Source of the DNA: Hypnocyclicus thermotrophus | GTDB taxonomy: Bacteria; Fusobacteriota; Fusobacteriia; Fusobacteriales; Fusobacteriaceae | Assembly (NCBI RefSeq): GCF_004365575.1 | Contig: NZ_SOBG01000011.1 | Location: 1-47,631, forward strand | Direction: 5' to 3' | Length of the DNA: 47,631 bases | Part shown: positions 35,004 through 42,453 of the stretch, piece after piece | How positions within the stretch are numbered: position 1 is the stretch's first letter | Layout: every line of letters starts with the position of its first letter | Notes under the pieces: generated by a model | Database searches by the model: none | The model's input: the letters and a program-made list of their open reading frames with translations, nothing else | What the model was told of the DNA's origin: nothing | Program-made: the position numbers and the translations under genes

Positions 35004-37535
35004 TTAAAAGTTAATTTTACTTTTTAAATAAATTGTAGGTGTTTGCCAATTTTTATTACTTATATTAATTTGGTTTAATATCCCAATTCCTAAATTTACA
35101 GGGATATGAGTAAAAATAAATCCATTTCCTGTTACATTAGTATTTAATACTAAATTTTGAGTAAGCCCGCTTGATAATATATGATACGTATCTAGATTGA
35201 ATTTATAATTTTTCAAACTATATGTCCCAGAAGGAACTCCTCTATTTATAGATATAGTTTTATTAAAATTAAGTTTACTTATTAATAGATATCTAGAATA
35301 TATATTATAAATAATACTATTTGATGATTTATTTGATATATCAAAATATTCATTATTATCTAGTATATCATTAAAATAAAATGCTTTTTTAGCAAGGCTT
35401 GCTTTAACTTTTATATATTTTGTTTTTAAATATCCACTAGCAACAATATTATCGCTATATAATGTTAGAATTGAACCTATTTTTTTATCATAATTTAAAT
35501 CAAAATCATATTTTTTATTACTATCAAAACTTAAATCTAAATTAAACCAATTTATATTATTAAAAGATTTTAAAGGGTAATGATATTTAAATTTTGCATA
35601 ACTATAAGTAGTAGAATTACTTAAATAAATATTTAAAGATGTATTATCAAAATAATTAAAAAATATTCCAGTTTGATTATTTTTGTACATGTTTTTAAAA
35701 AATATTCCAGTACTACTGTTATTATATTTTCCATTATTTATATTTTCACTAATTCCTAATTTAAAAAATCGTGTTTTAAAAACATTTGAAAAAGTAGCTG
35801 AATAAGTATCAAATACAGAACCAAAGCTATCAATTGTTAAATTAGTATTTTGAAATACAAAATTATCTCTAAATTCTTTAATTTCTAAATCATCAATATT
35901 TAAAGTTCTATCAACTTCTTCAATAATATTTTCTTGTGGTTGAGTATATCTATCATACATATCTGTTTTTATTAATTTAGAATAAGAATTATTTAAATTT
36001 AGTTTATTTAAGGTATATCCATTTGAAGTATAATTTGAAAAATAAAGGTTTTCATTGATTACAATAGGTTCAAAAGCTCCATACAGTACATTGGTTAATT
36101 GTAATATTTTATTATTTTCAAAGTTATAAGAAAATATATTATATGTTCCATTTATTGAATTTACAAAATATAAGTAATCTCCTTCTATAAATGGTGAATA
36201 ACCTTCAGTTATAAAATTAATTTCATTATTTTCAAGGTTTAATTCATATATTTTTGGAGTTTTTTCATCTATTTTTACAGCTGAAAAATATAATTTATAA
36301 TTAAGTGAATCATAATAAAATTTTTCAAATAAAAAATTTTCGTCAAAATTTATTAATATTTTACCATTATCTAAAACTAACTTTTGTTTTCCAGATTTAT
36401 TTATTATATAAGCAATTTTACCGTCAATATTAATATAATTAATAGCTCTTTCTATTGATATTTTCTTAATATTTTTACTTTTTTTATAAGAAAAAGAATA
36501 ATAGGTATTTTCTTTATTGTTATAATTAACTTTTGAAAAATATATATTATTATCACCTAAAGTATAATTTAGGATAGCTTTATTATAGACTCTATTATAA
36601 TTATTATTAATAATATTATATGAATATATATTATTATTACTTATAAAAAATAAATTTCTATTTTTAACTTGTAAATTTTTAATTGTATTAAAATACAATT
36701 GACTTATTGTTTTTCCAGAAACTAAATTATTTTTATTTGAAATATTAAATGTTGTTTTTAAATAATTTTTATAGTATTGTAAAAATAATATCTCATCATT
36801 AACTCCAGATATTTTTAAGAAGCCATCATATGGTTGAAATAATTGATGATTTGATATATAAGATATAGCTTCTTTTAATTTGTTTTCACCGTATGTATCT
36901 ACAAAGAATTTAATAAAATAATAGCCATATTCGTTTTCTTGATTATTATTATAATAACCATTTGAGAGTTCAAAACCATTAAATTTATTTTCTAAAATAT
37001 TTGCTTTTAATTGCATTTTAAATTTATTAGATATAGGATTACCAGTTATACCTTTTTCTAAAATAATAGAGCTCACATATGTCGCTAATCCATTTACGTA
37101 CCATTTAGGTAAAAATTTTTTTTGCGCAGTATACTTTGAAAATGGTAATCTTCCAAACCAACCATTTACATTTTTATAGATAACAGTTTTTGTTAAATTA
37201 ATAGAAAAACTATATAGAAACCAGTTATCATAATTTTTTTCTTGGTCAAATAATGATGGAGAAGTAGCTGAAATATAGACTTCGTCATTATCGCTATATG
37301 TGTATGAATAGTCATAGTTATCATTTAAGATAACAGTAATTTTATTTTGTGGATAATAATTAAAAAACTCAAATATTTTATTTGCGATATTTTCGCTATT
37401 TTTCAATAATTCTAAAGCATTATCCTCTAATTCATTTTCGTATATAAAATTAAAATATTTTGTATTTAATGTTTTGATTTCTGCAAAAGTAAATATGTGT
37501 AGAGCTATAAAAAAAATGATTATATATTTTTTCAT
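35004..37535 (-). CDS. Large exported protein: degenerate peptidase-MA-like domain, beta-propeller and C-terminal beta-barrel
   Basis: An 843-residue protein with a signal peptide (1-18). Residues about 20-270 have the layout of a gluzincin (peptidase MA-like): YFNFIYE...N, a region SFSINLTKTV (109-118) where HExxH would be and LPKWYVNGLATYV (142-154) where the usual P.W..EGLA.Y is. His, Glu and the downstream Glu are all replaced, so catalysis is unlikely. From about 270-550 come WD40/TolB-like repeats (NNNIYSYNIINNNYNRVY, INFITEGYSPFIEGDYLYFVN). The last 290 residues form amphipathic strands ending ...KSKINF, an outer-membrane barrel signature. AAGGAGGA precedes the ATG. It is a single gene of unknown function; OM-anchored binding or scaffolding is an inference. 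Confidence 0.75.
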   Translation of the reverse strand: MKKYIIIFFIALHIFTFAEIKTLNTKYFNFIYENELEDNALELLKNSENIANKIFEFFNYYPQNKITVILNDNYDYSYTYSDNDEVYISATSPSLFDQEKNYDNWFLYSFSINLTKTVIYKNVNGWFGRLPFSKYTAQKKFLPKWYVNGLATYVSSIILEKGITGNPISNKFKMQLKANILENKFNGFELSNGYYNNNQENEYGYYFIKFFVDTYGENKLKEAISYISNHQLFQPYDGFLKISGVNDEILFLQYYKNYLKTTFNISNKNNLVSGKTISQLYFNTIKNLQVKNRNLFFISNNNIYSYNIINNNYNRVYNKAILNYTLGDNNIYFSKVNYNNKENTYYSFSYKKSKNIKKISIERAINYINIDGKIAYIINKSGKQKLVLDNGKILINFDENFLFEKFYYDSLNYKLYFSAVKIDEKTPKIYELNLENNEINFITEGYSPFIEGDYLYFVNSINGTYNIFSYNFENNKILQLTNVLYGAFEPIVINENLYFSNYTSNGYTLNKLNLNNSYSKLIKTDMYDRYTQPQENIIEEVDRTLNIDDLEIKEFRDNFVFQNTNLTIDSFGSVFDTYSATFSNVFKTRFFKLGISENINNGKYNNSSTGIFFKNMYKNNQTGIFFNYFDNTSLNIYLSNSTTYSYAKFKYHYPLKSFNNINWFNLDLSFDSNKKYDFDLNYDKKIGSILTLYSDNIVASGYLKTKYIKVKASLAKKAFYFNDILDNNEYFDISNKSSNSIIYNIYSRYLLISKLNFNKTISINRGVPSGTYSLKNYKFNLDTYHILSSGLTQNLVLNTNVTGNGFIFTHIPVNLGIGILNQINISNKNWQTPTIYLKSKINF

Positions 37536-37712
37536 GATTCCTCCTTGTATAAATAACGTATATATATATTAACGTAATATTTCTATAAAAGTTTTAATAT
37601 ATTTTTATAAATTTGTCAAAAATAAAATTTTGTTTTTCAATAATTAAAAATATTTGATTTTTTTCTTCTATATGATAAAATATTATAACTTTAAAAGTAT
37701 GGGGTGGCAAAA

Positions 37713-37979
37713 ATGTTTAGAACAATTATAAATTTTTATGCTATGGGAAGTTTTTTAGCTCTTATTTCTACATTTTATATAGTATATAAATATAAAAAAT
37801 TATTTAAAAAATCTGAATATACAGAAAAACATTATGTTGTTCTATTTTTTATTATGAGTTTGTCATCTTGGTATTTTTTTTACTTGTTTTTTGAAGACTT
37901 AAAAGAACATAGTGATGATATAGAAGATATTATTATTGAGATAAAAAGACAAATTGATATGTTTTTAGATGAATTATAA
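37713..37979 (+). CDS. Small membrane protein of unknown function
   Basis: An 88-residue protein with two hydrophobic helices (about 5-25 and 40-60) and an acidic C-terminal helix (EDLKEHSDDIEDIIIEIKRQIDMFLDEL). I do not recognise a family. An in-frame GTG at 37704 lies inside GGGGTGG, so the ATG at 37713 is preferred. It is 13 nt before another small membrane protein and then ridA, so the three likely form one transcript. Confidence 0.65.
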   Translation: MFRTIINFYAMGSFLALISTFYIVYKYKKLFKKSEYTEKHYVVLFFIMSLSSWYFFYLFFEDLKEHSDDIEDIIIEIKRQIDMFLDEL

Positions 37980-37992
37980 AAAGGGGTGGAAT

Positions 37993-38397
37993 ATGGAAGA
38001 ACAACAAAGATTGAGTAGAGAAGAACTTGAAAAAGAGGTAAAAGATTTTAGAAAAGAAAAAGAGAGAGTTAGAAAGATAATAGGACAAATTGGAGGGAAA
38101 AGAAACCTTCAAAATGATAAATATATAAATATATTATTTTTAATAATTGTTTTAATTGTTTTTATATTAGGAGGTATTTTTCATACAATTCCTATAACTC
38201 TTTCACTTGAAATAGGGGTTTTTTTAGTATCATTAAAAGTAGCATATATGATAAACTCTCAAGAAAAAGTAAATCATTTTCAATTCTGGATATTAACGTC
38301 ACTTGAGTTTAGATTAAATGAAATATCTAAAAATTTAAAAAAAGTAGAAAAAAGATTAGAAAAAATTGATTTTGAAAAAATTGATAAGGGGGAATAA
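37993..38397 (+). CDS. Small two-helix membrane protein with coiled coils
   Basis: The 134-residue protein opens with a charged helix ([23 protein letters not shown]). It then has two membrane helices (about 47-65 and 70-90, [34 protein letters not shown]) and a Lys/Glu coiled coil at the end ([22 protein letters not shown]). No known domain is seen. An ATG at 37969 overlaps the previous gene and precedes AAGGGGTGG; the ATG at 37993, just after that site, is chosen. Its last codons form the ribosome site GGGGGA of ridA, which starts 2 nt after the stop. Confidence 0.65.
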   Translation: MEEQQRLSREELEKEVKDFRKEKERVRKIIGQIGGKRNLQNDKYINILFLIIVLIVFILGGIFHTIPITLSLEIGVFLVSLKVAYMINSQEKVNHFQFWILTSLEFRLNEISKNLKKVEKRLEKIDFEKIDKGE

Positions 38398-38399
38398 AT

Positions 38400-38777
38400 A
38401 TGCAAAAAATTCATACAAATAATGCTCCAAAAGCAGTTGGAGCTTATTCTCAAGGAATAAAAGTAGAAAATTTTTTATTTGTTTCAGGACAAATACCTAT
38501 TGATCCAAAAACAGGTGAATTTGTATCAAATAATATAAAAGAACAAACATTACAATCTCTTAAAAATATTGAAGCAATTGTAAAAGAAGCTGGAGGAACA
38601 ATAGAAAACATAGTAAAAGTTGGAGTGTTTTTAGATGATATAAATGATTTTGCAGATATGAACAGAGTTTATGAAGAGTTTTTTGGAAGCCATAAACCTG
38701 CAAGAGCTGCAGTTGAAGTAGCTAAACTTCCAAAAGATGCAAAAATAGAGATAGAAGCAATAGCATATATAAAATAA
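38400..38777 (+). CDS. ridA: RidA family reactive intermediate deaminase
   Basis: A 125-residue cytoplasmic protein, the standard length. It hydrolyses toxic 2-aminoacrylate/imine intermediates made by PLP enzymes. Conserved segments are [54 protein letters not shown] and [24 protein letters not shown], which include the substrate-binding Arg (ARAAVEV) and Glu near the C-terminus. It follows two small membrane-protein genes tightly, an unusual context for ridA, and ends in its own terminator. Confidence 0.95.
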   Translation: MQKIHTNNAPKAVGAYSQGIKVENFLFVSGQIPIDPKTGEFVSNNIKEQTLQSLKNIEAIVKEAGGTIENIVKVGVFLDDINDFADMNRVYEEFFGSHKPARAAVEVAKLPKDAKIEIEAIAYIK

Positions 38778-38785
38778 AGTTATTT

Positions 38786-38817
38786 AGAGTAAGTTAAAAT
38801 GACTTACTCTTTTTTTA
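38786..38817 (+). terminator. Terminator of the ridA transcript
   Basis: A 9-bp stem AGAGTAAGT (38786-38794) / ACTTACTCT (38802-38810) with a 7-nt loop, followed by seven T. Confidence 0.9.
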
Positions 38818-38935
38818 TAGAATAATTATTTTTATTAAAAACTTTAAAATTATATAATTATTTGATAAAATAAAAAGGATAATAGCTATTTCTATTGAAA
38901 TATATATTAGATTATAAATTGTGGAGTTGGTAAGT

Positions 38936-40954
38936 ATGCTTTTATTAGCTGAAGATGATATCTATAATTTTGTGTATACAAAACAAAAAGATTTTTTTAT
39001 TCAAATAAAGGGAAATCTAGAGATATTATTTGTAAATCAAAGTTTTTGTAATGCATTTTCGATAGATGAAACACAAATTGTAGGTAGAAATTTAGGGGAA
39101 TATTTAAATGAAAAATTGAAAAATGAAATAGTTAAAGAAATAAGATATTTAAATAAATTTAAACCTTATTCAAAGGCTAATTATAAAATAAAATTTGGAA
39201 ATTCTAAAAGCGTGTGGTACGAATGGGAATATTATGCAATTTTAAATGAAGAACACATTGTAGAAAAATATAATATTTTAGCAAGAGAGATAAAATCAGA
39301 TAAAACTATTGAAAATATGTTTTTCTTTCAAAATGATATCTTAAAAAAATTAAGTGAAATCAAAACATTTGGTGAATCATTAAAAATATTAGTAGATAAA
39401 TTTAAATCAATAGAAGCATTTGATTCTGGAATACTATATTTATATAATAAAGAAAAAAATATTTTTTATTTAAAAGACTATATTAATATAAGTGAGGTAT
39501 TTTTATCAAATAAAAATTTTTATAATAAAATACATGTTGATGCAAAATCGAGTTTAGACAAAGTTGTATACGTAGAGCAAATAGATGAGTTTAAAAAAGA
39601 AAATATAATGTCAATTGCTAAAATTCCATTAAAAACAGATGAGAATAGTTTTGGACTTATTGTTTTAGTATCCCATAAAAATATGATTATACCAAAAGCA
39701 TTAAAATTGATTATAGAATCTATGAGATATCAAATAAGCAACATAATGTCTAAATTAAAATATATAGATGAACTCAATAATACTAATAATATGATTGAAA
39801 AATTATATGATATTGAGGGCGTTAATTTTTATATATTTAATAAATCTGGAGAAATTTATCCTTTAAAGGAAACATTGAAATTTGAAGAATTACCTATTCC
39901 AGATGATATTATTAGTATGGTAAAGAATAGTAATGATGTTATTAATATAAATGAATATAAAGATTTTAATTATTCTATGTTAATAAATGGAAATAATAAT
40001 TATTTTGAATTAAGACTTTTTAGAGTATCAAAATTAGAATATATTATTAGAATTCAAGATAAAAGTATTTTAGAAGAAAAAAATAATCAAATAAGAGTAC
40101 AAAATGAATTATTAAAATATATTGTAGATGTAGGAAACGTAGGAATTATTGAGATATCAGAAAATAAAGTAGCTTTTAATGAAAGTATTTTAACAATTTT
40201 AAAGTATCCTAAAGAAAATAATATTATTAGTTTTGAAACTTTTAAAAAACTTATTCATATAAATGATTTAGAAAAATTTAATTTTTATTATTTAGATTTT
40301 AACAATAGTAAGAATGGATATTTTGAGTATAAATTTAGGATTAAAAGATATGATAATAATTATATATGGTTAATGTTAAAAGCAAAAAAAGAAAAAGAAG
40401 AAAAAACTTATAAATTTATAGCTTATGATGTAACAAAATTTAAAACAGAAGAGAACGATATAAAAGAGTTATTAATAAAAGATAATATAACAAAGCTTTA
40501 TAATAAAACATTCTTTTTAAAAGAATTAGATAATGAATTTAAAAAACTTCGTTCAAATATTAATCTTTTTTCAGTAGTTATGATATACGTAGAAAATTTA
40601 AATGATATATTAGAAAATTATGGAATTGATATACGAGATTATGTATTAGAAAAATTTGCAAAACATTTAAAAGATAATCTTAGAGAAGAAGATTTAATAG
40701 CTAGATATTCAGAAGATAAATTTGTAATGATACTTAAAAATATTGTAAATAATAATTCTGAAAGTGTAGTTAAAAGAATACTTGATTCTTTTAATATAGA
40801 ACAAATTGAAGAGGGTTTAAAATGTAAAATTTTATTTTTTGATACAGAAATTTTAGATCAAAATATAAATCTAGAAAAAATTATAGATAATATGGTTGAT
40901 AAAATATCAACTATTAAAAATAATTTTGAGCATATAAAACCGATAAATAATTAA
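38936..40954 (+). CDS. PAS/GAF signalling protein with degenerate GGDEF domain
   Basis: A 672-residue soluble protein. An N-terminal PAS (about 15-115, ILFVNQSFCNAFSIDETQIVGRNL), a GAF-like middle (about 130-270), a second PAS (about 400-505, NKVAFNESILTIL...YFEYKFRIKRYDNNYIWLMLKAKKEK) and a GGDEF-fold domain (about 515-672, DNITKLYNKTFFLKELDNEF). The signature position reads ARYSEDKFVMIL, SEDKF (592-596) in place of GGDEF; the catalytic Glu is Lys, so it should not make c-di-GMP. It may bind GTP or act by protein contact. A GTG at 38921 is rejected in favour of the ATG at 38936, 9 nt from GGAG. It is a single gene followed by an unusually long spacer. Confidence 0.85.
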   Translation: MLLLAEDDIYNFVYTKQKDFFIQIKGNLEILFVNQSFCNAFSIDETQIVGRNLGEYLNEKLKNEIVKEIRYLNKFKPYSKANYKIKFGNSKSVWYEWEYYAILNEEHIVEKYNILAREIKSDKTIENMFFFQNDILKKLSEIKTFGESLKILVDKFKSIEAFDSGILYLYNKEKNIFYLKDYINISEVFLSNKNFYNKIHVDAKSSLDKVVYVEQIDEFKKENIMSIAKIPLKTDENSFGLIVLVSHKNMIIPKALKLIIESMRYQISNIMSKLKYIDELNNTNNMIEKLYDIEGVNFYIFNKSGEIYPLKETLKFEELPIPDDIISMVKNSNDVININEYKDFNYSMLINGNNNYFELRLFRVSKLEYIIRIQDKSILEEKNNQIRVQNELLKYIVDVGNVGIIEISENKVAFNESILTILKYPKENNIISFETFKKLIHINDLEKFNFYYLDFNNSKNGYFEYKFRIKRYDNNYIWLMLKAKKEKEEKTYKFIAYDVTKFKTEENDIKELLIKDNITKLYNKTFFLKELDNEFKKLRSNINLFSVVMIYVENLNDILENYGIDIRDYVLEKFAKHLKDNLREEDLIARYSEDKFVMILKNIVNNNSESVVKRILDSFNIEQIEEGLKCKILFFDTEILDQNINLEKIIDNMVDKISTIKNNFEHIKPINN

Positions 40955-41129
40955 ATTTGAATCTAACTACTGGAGTATTATCTATATATAGCATAAGAAA
41001 AATTGTAAGTTTTATATGAATGGTTATGGAGAAAGTAATTTAGAAAAATATATAAAGTTTTTCATATATTAAAGTCCTAATTTTAACATGAACAAGTGTA
41101 GAGATAGTTTAGTGATATTTAATAAAACC
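40955..41129. other. Unexplained spacer between the GGDEF-like gene and a distant terminator
   Basis: The 175 nt between the stop codon and the terminator stem at 41130 contain no recognisable gene, RNA family or repeat. One forward frame (from 40956) is almost open, with only two in-frame stops and a readable stretch at 41016-41069, which hints at a decayed or very short coding sequence. It could equally be a long 3' untranslated region or an unrecognised small RNA using the terminator. Confidence 0.3.
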
Positions 41130-41158
41130 AAAAAGCTATCATTTTGATAGCTTTTTTA
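41130..41158 (+). terminator. Intrinsic terminator upstream of sbcD
   Basis: An 11-bp stem AAAAAGCTATC (41130-41140) / GATAGCTTTTT (41146-41156) with a 5-nt loop and T-run. It lies 175 nt past the nearest upstream stop codon. Confidence 0.85.
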
Positions 41159-41232
41159 TTGTAATAGTAAAATAGTAAAAAAATAAAAATCATAACAAAT
41201 AAAATTTTATAGCAAAAAAGAAAGGGGAGAAG

Positions 41233-42453
41233 ATGAAAATACTACATTGTTCAGATATACATCTAGGGAAAAGACCTGTCGGAGGGATTGGAGAGTATTC
41301 AAATAAAAGGTATGAAGATTATTTTAAATCATTTGAATATATTATAGAGTCTGCTTGTAAAGAAAAAATAGATATTTTTATTATTGCTGGAGACTTTTTT
41401 GATAAAAGAGTTATTAATCCGGAAATACTAGAAAAAACAGAGAAAATATTAGAAAAATTAAAGGAAAATGGTATAAAAGTACTTATTATTGAAGGGAATC
41501 ATGATAATATTATAAAGGGAAATGAAGAAAACTCGTGGATAGTTTACTTAGAAAAAAAAGGTTTATTTAAAAGATTAACTTTTAGTGTAACTTATATAGG
41601 AGAAGAGAAAAAATTTGATTTTGATGTTATAAAAATAGGAGATGTTAATTTTTATGGACTTGGATATCCAGGAATATTAGTAAATGAGGCTATGGAAGAA
41701 CTGTCTAAAAGAGTTAATCCATTAGAAAAAAATATAGTGATAGTACATACAGCTATATCATCTGGAGATTTTTTGCCTGGAACTATTGAAAAGGAAATTA
41801 TTGATAAATTTCAAGGGAAAGTTATATATATTGCAGGAGGACATTTTCATACACATATAACTTATCCAAAAGAAAATCCTATATTTTTTATACCGGGTGC
41901 TAGTGAGTATTGGAATATAAAAAGTGAAATAAACAGAAAAAAAGGATTTATTATTTTTGATACAGAAACAAAAGAATATAAATTTTATGATAGTAAAACT
42001 AGAGATATTGTTATTTTAAATATAGAAAATATAAAAGAAGAAGAAGAAGTTTTTCTTAAAATAAATAAAGAAAAAAATAATATAAATATTATTGAAAATG
42101 AATCATTATTATTTATAAATATTTCATTAGAAAAAAATATATTTTTAAATACAAATGAAATAGAAAAATTATTTGAAAAAGAAAAACCATTAAAAATATT
42201 TATAAATACTAAATATAAAAATAGTTTAAATAATAGAAGTATTAATAGAGAAAATATATCAAATATATATGAAATAGAAAAAGAAGTTATAAAAAATAGC
42301 TGGGATAAATTTAGAGATGCTTCAGAAATAGTTGTAGAAACATTAAATAATTTAAAAATACATCAACAAGAGAAAGATAAAGAAAGATTTTTTGAAGTAT
42401 TTGACCATTTTGTAAATAAAATAATATCAGGTGATAATAATGAAAATAAATAA
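41233..42453 (+). CDS. sbcD: Exonuclease SbcD-like (Mre11-type) metallophosphoesterase
   Basis: A 406-residue nuclease subunit of SbcCD, which cuts DNA hairpins and processes double-strand ends. Phosphodiesterase motifs are present: HCSDIHLGKRP (5-15), IAGDFFDKR (51-59), EGNHDN (87-92), IVHTAIS and GGHFHTH (about 203-209), which supply the two-metal Asp/His/Asn ligands. The C-terminal part binds SbcC. It overlaps sbcC by 14 nt, as expected for a translationally coupled pair, and a GGGGAG ribosome site lies directly before the ATG. The divergence from E. coli SbcD in the C-terminal region is usual for this group. Confidence 0.9.
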   Translation: MKILHCSDIHLGKRPVGGIGEYSNKRYEDYFKSFEYIIESACKEKIDIFIIAGDFFDKRVINPEILEKTEKILEKLKENGIKVLIIEGNHDNIIKGNEENSWIVYLEKKGLFKRLTFSVTYIGEEKKFDFDVIKIGDVNFYGLGYPGILVNEAMEELSKRVNPLEKNIVIVHTAISSGDFLPGTIEKEIIDKFQGKVIYIAGGHFHTHITYPKENPIFFIPGASEYWNIKSEINRKKGFIIFDTETKEYKFYDSKTRDIVILNIENIKEEEEVFLKINKEKNNINIIENESLLFINISLEKNIFLNTNEIEKLFEKEKPLKIFINTKYKNSLNNRSINRENISNIYEIEKEVIKNSWDKFRDASEIVVETLNNLKIHQQEKDKERFFEVFDHFVNKIISGDNNENK

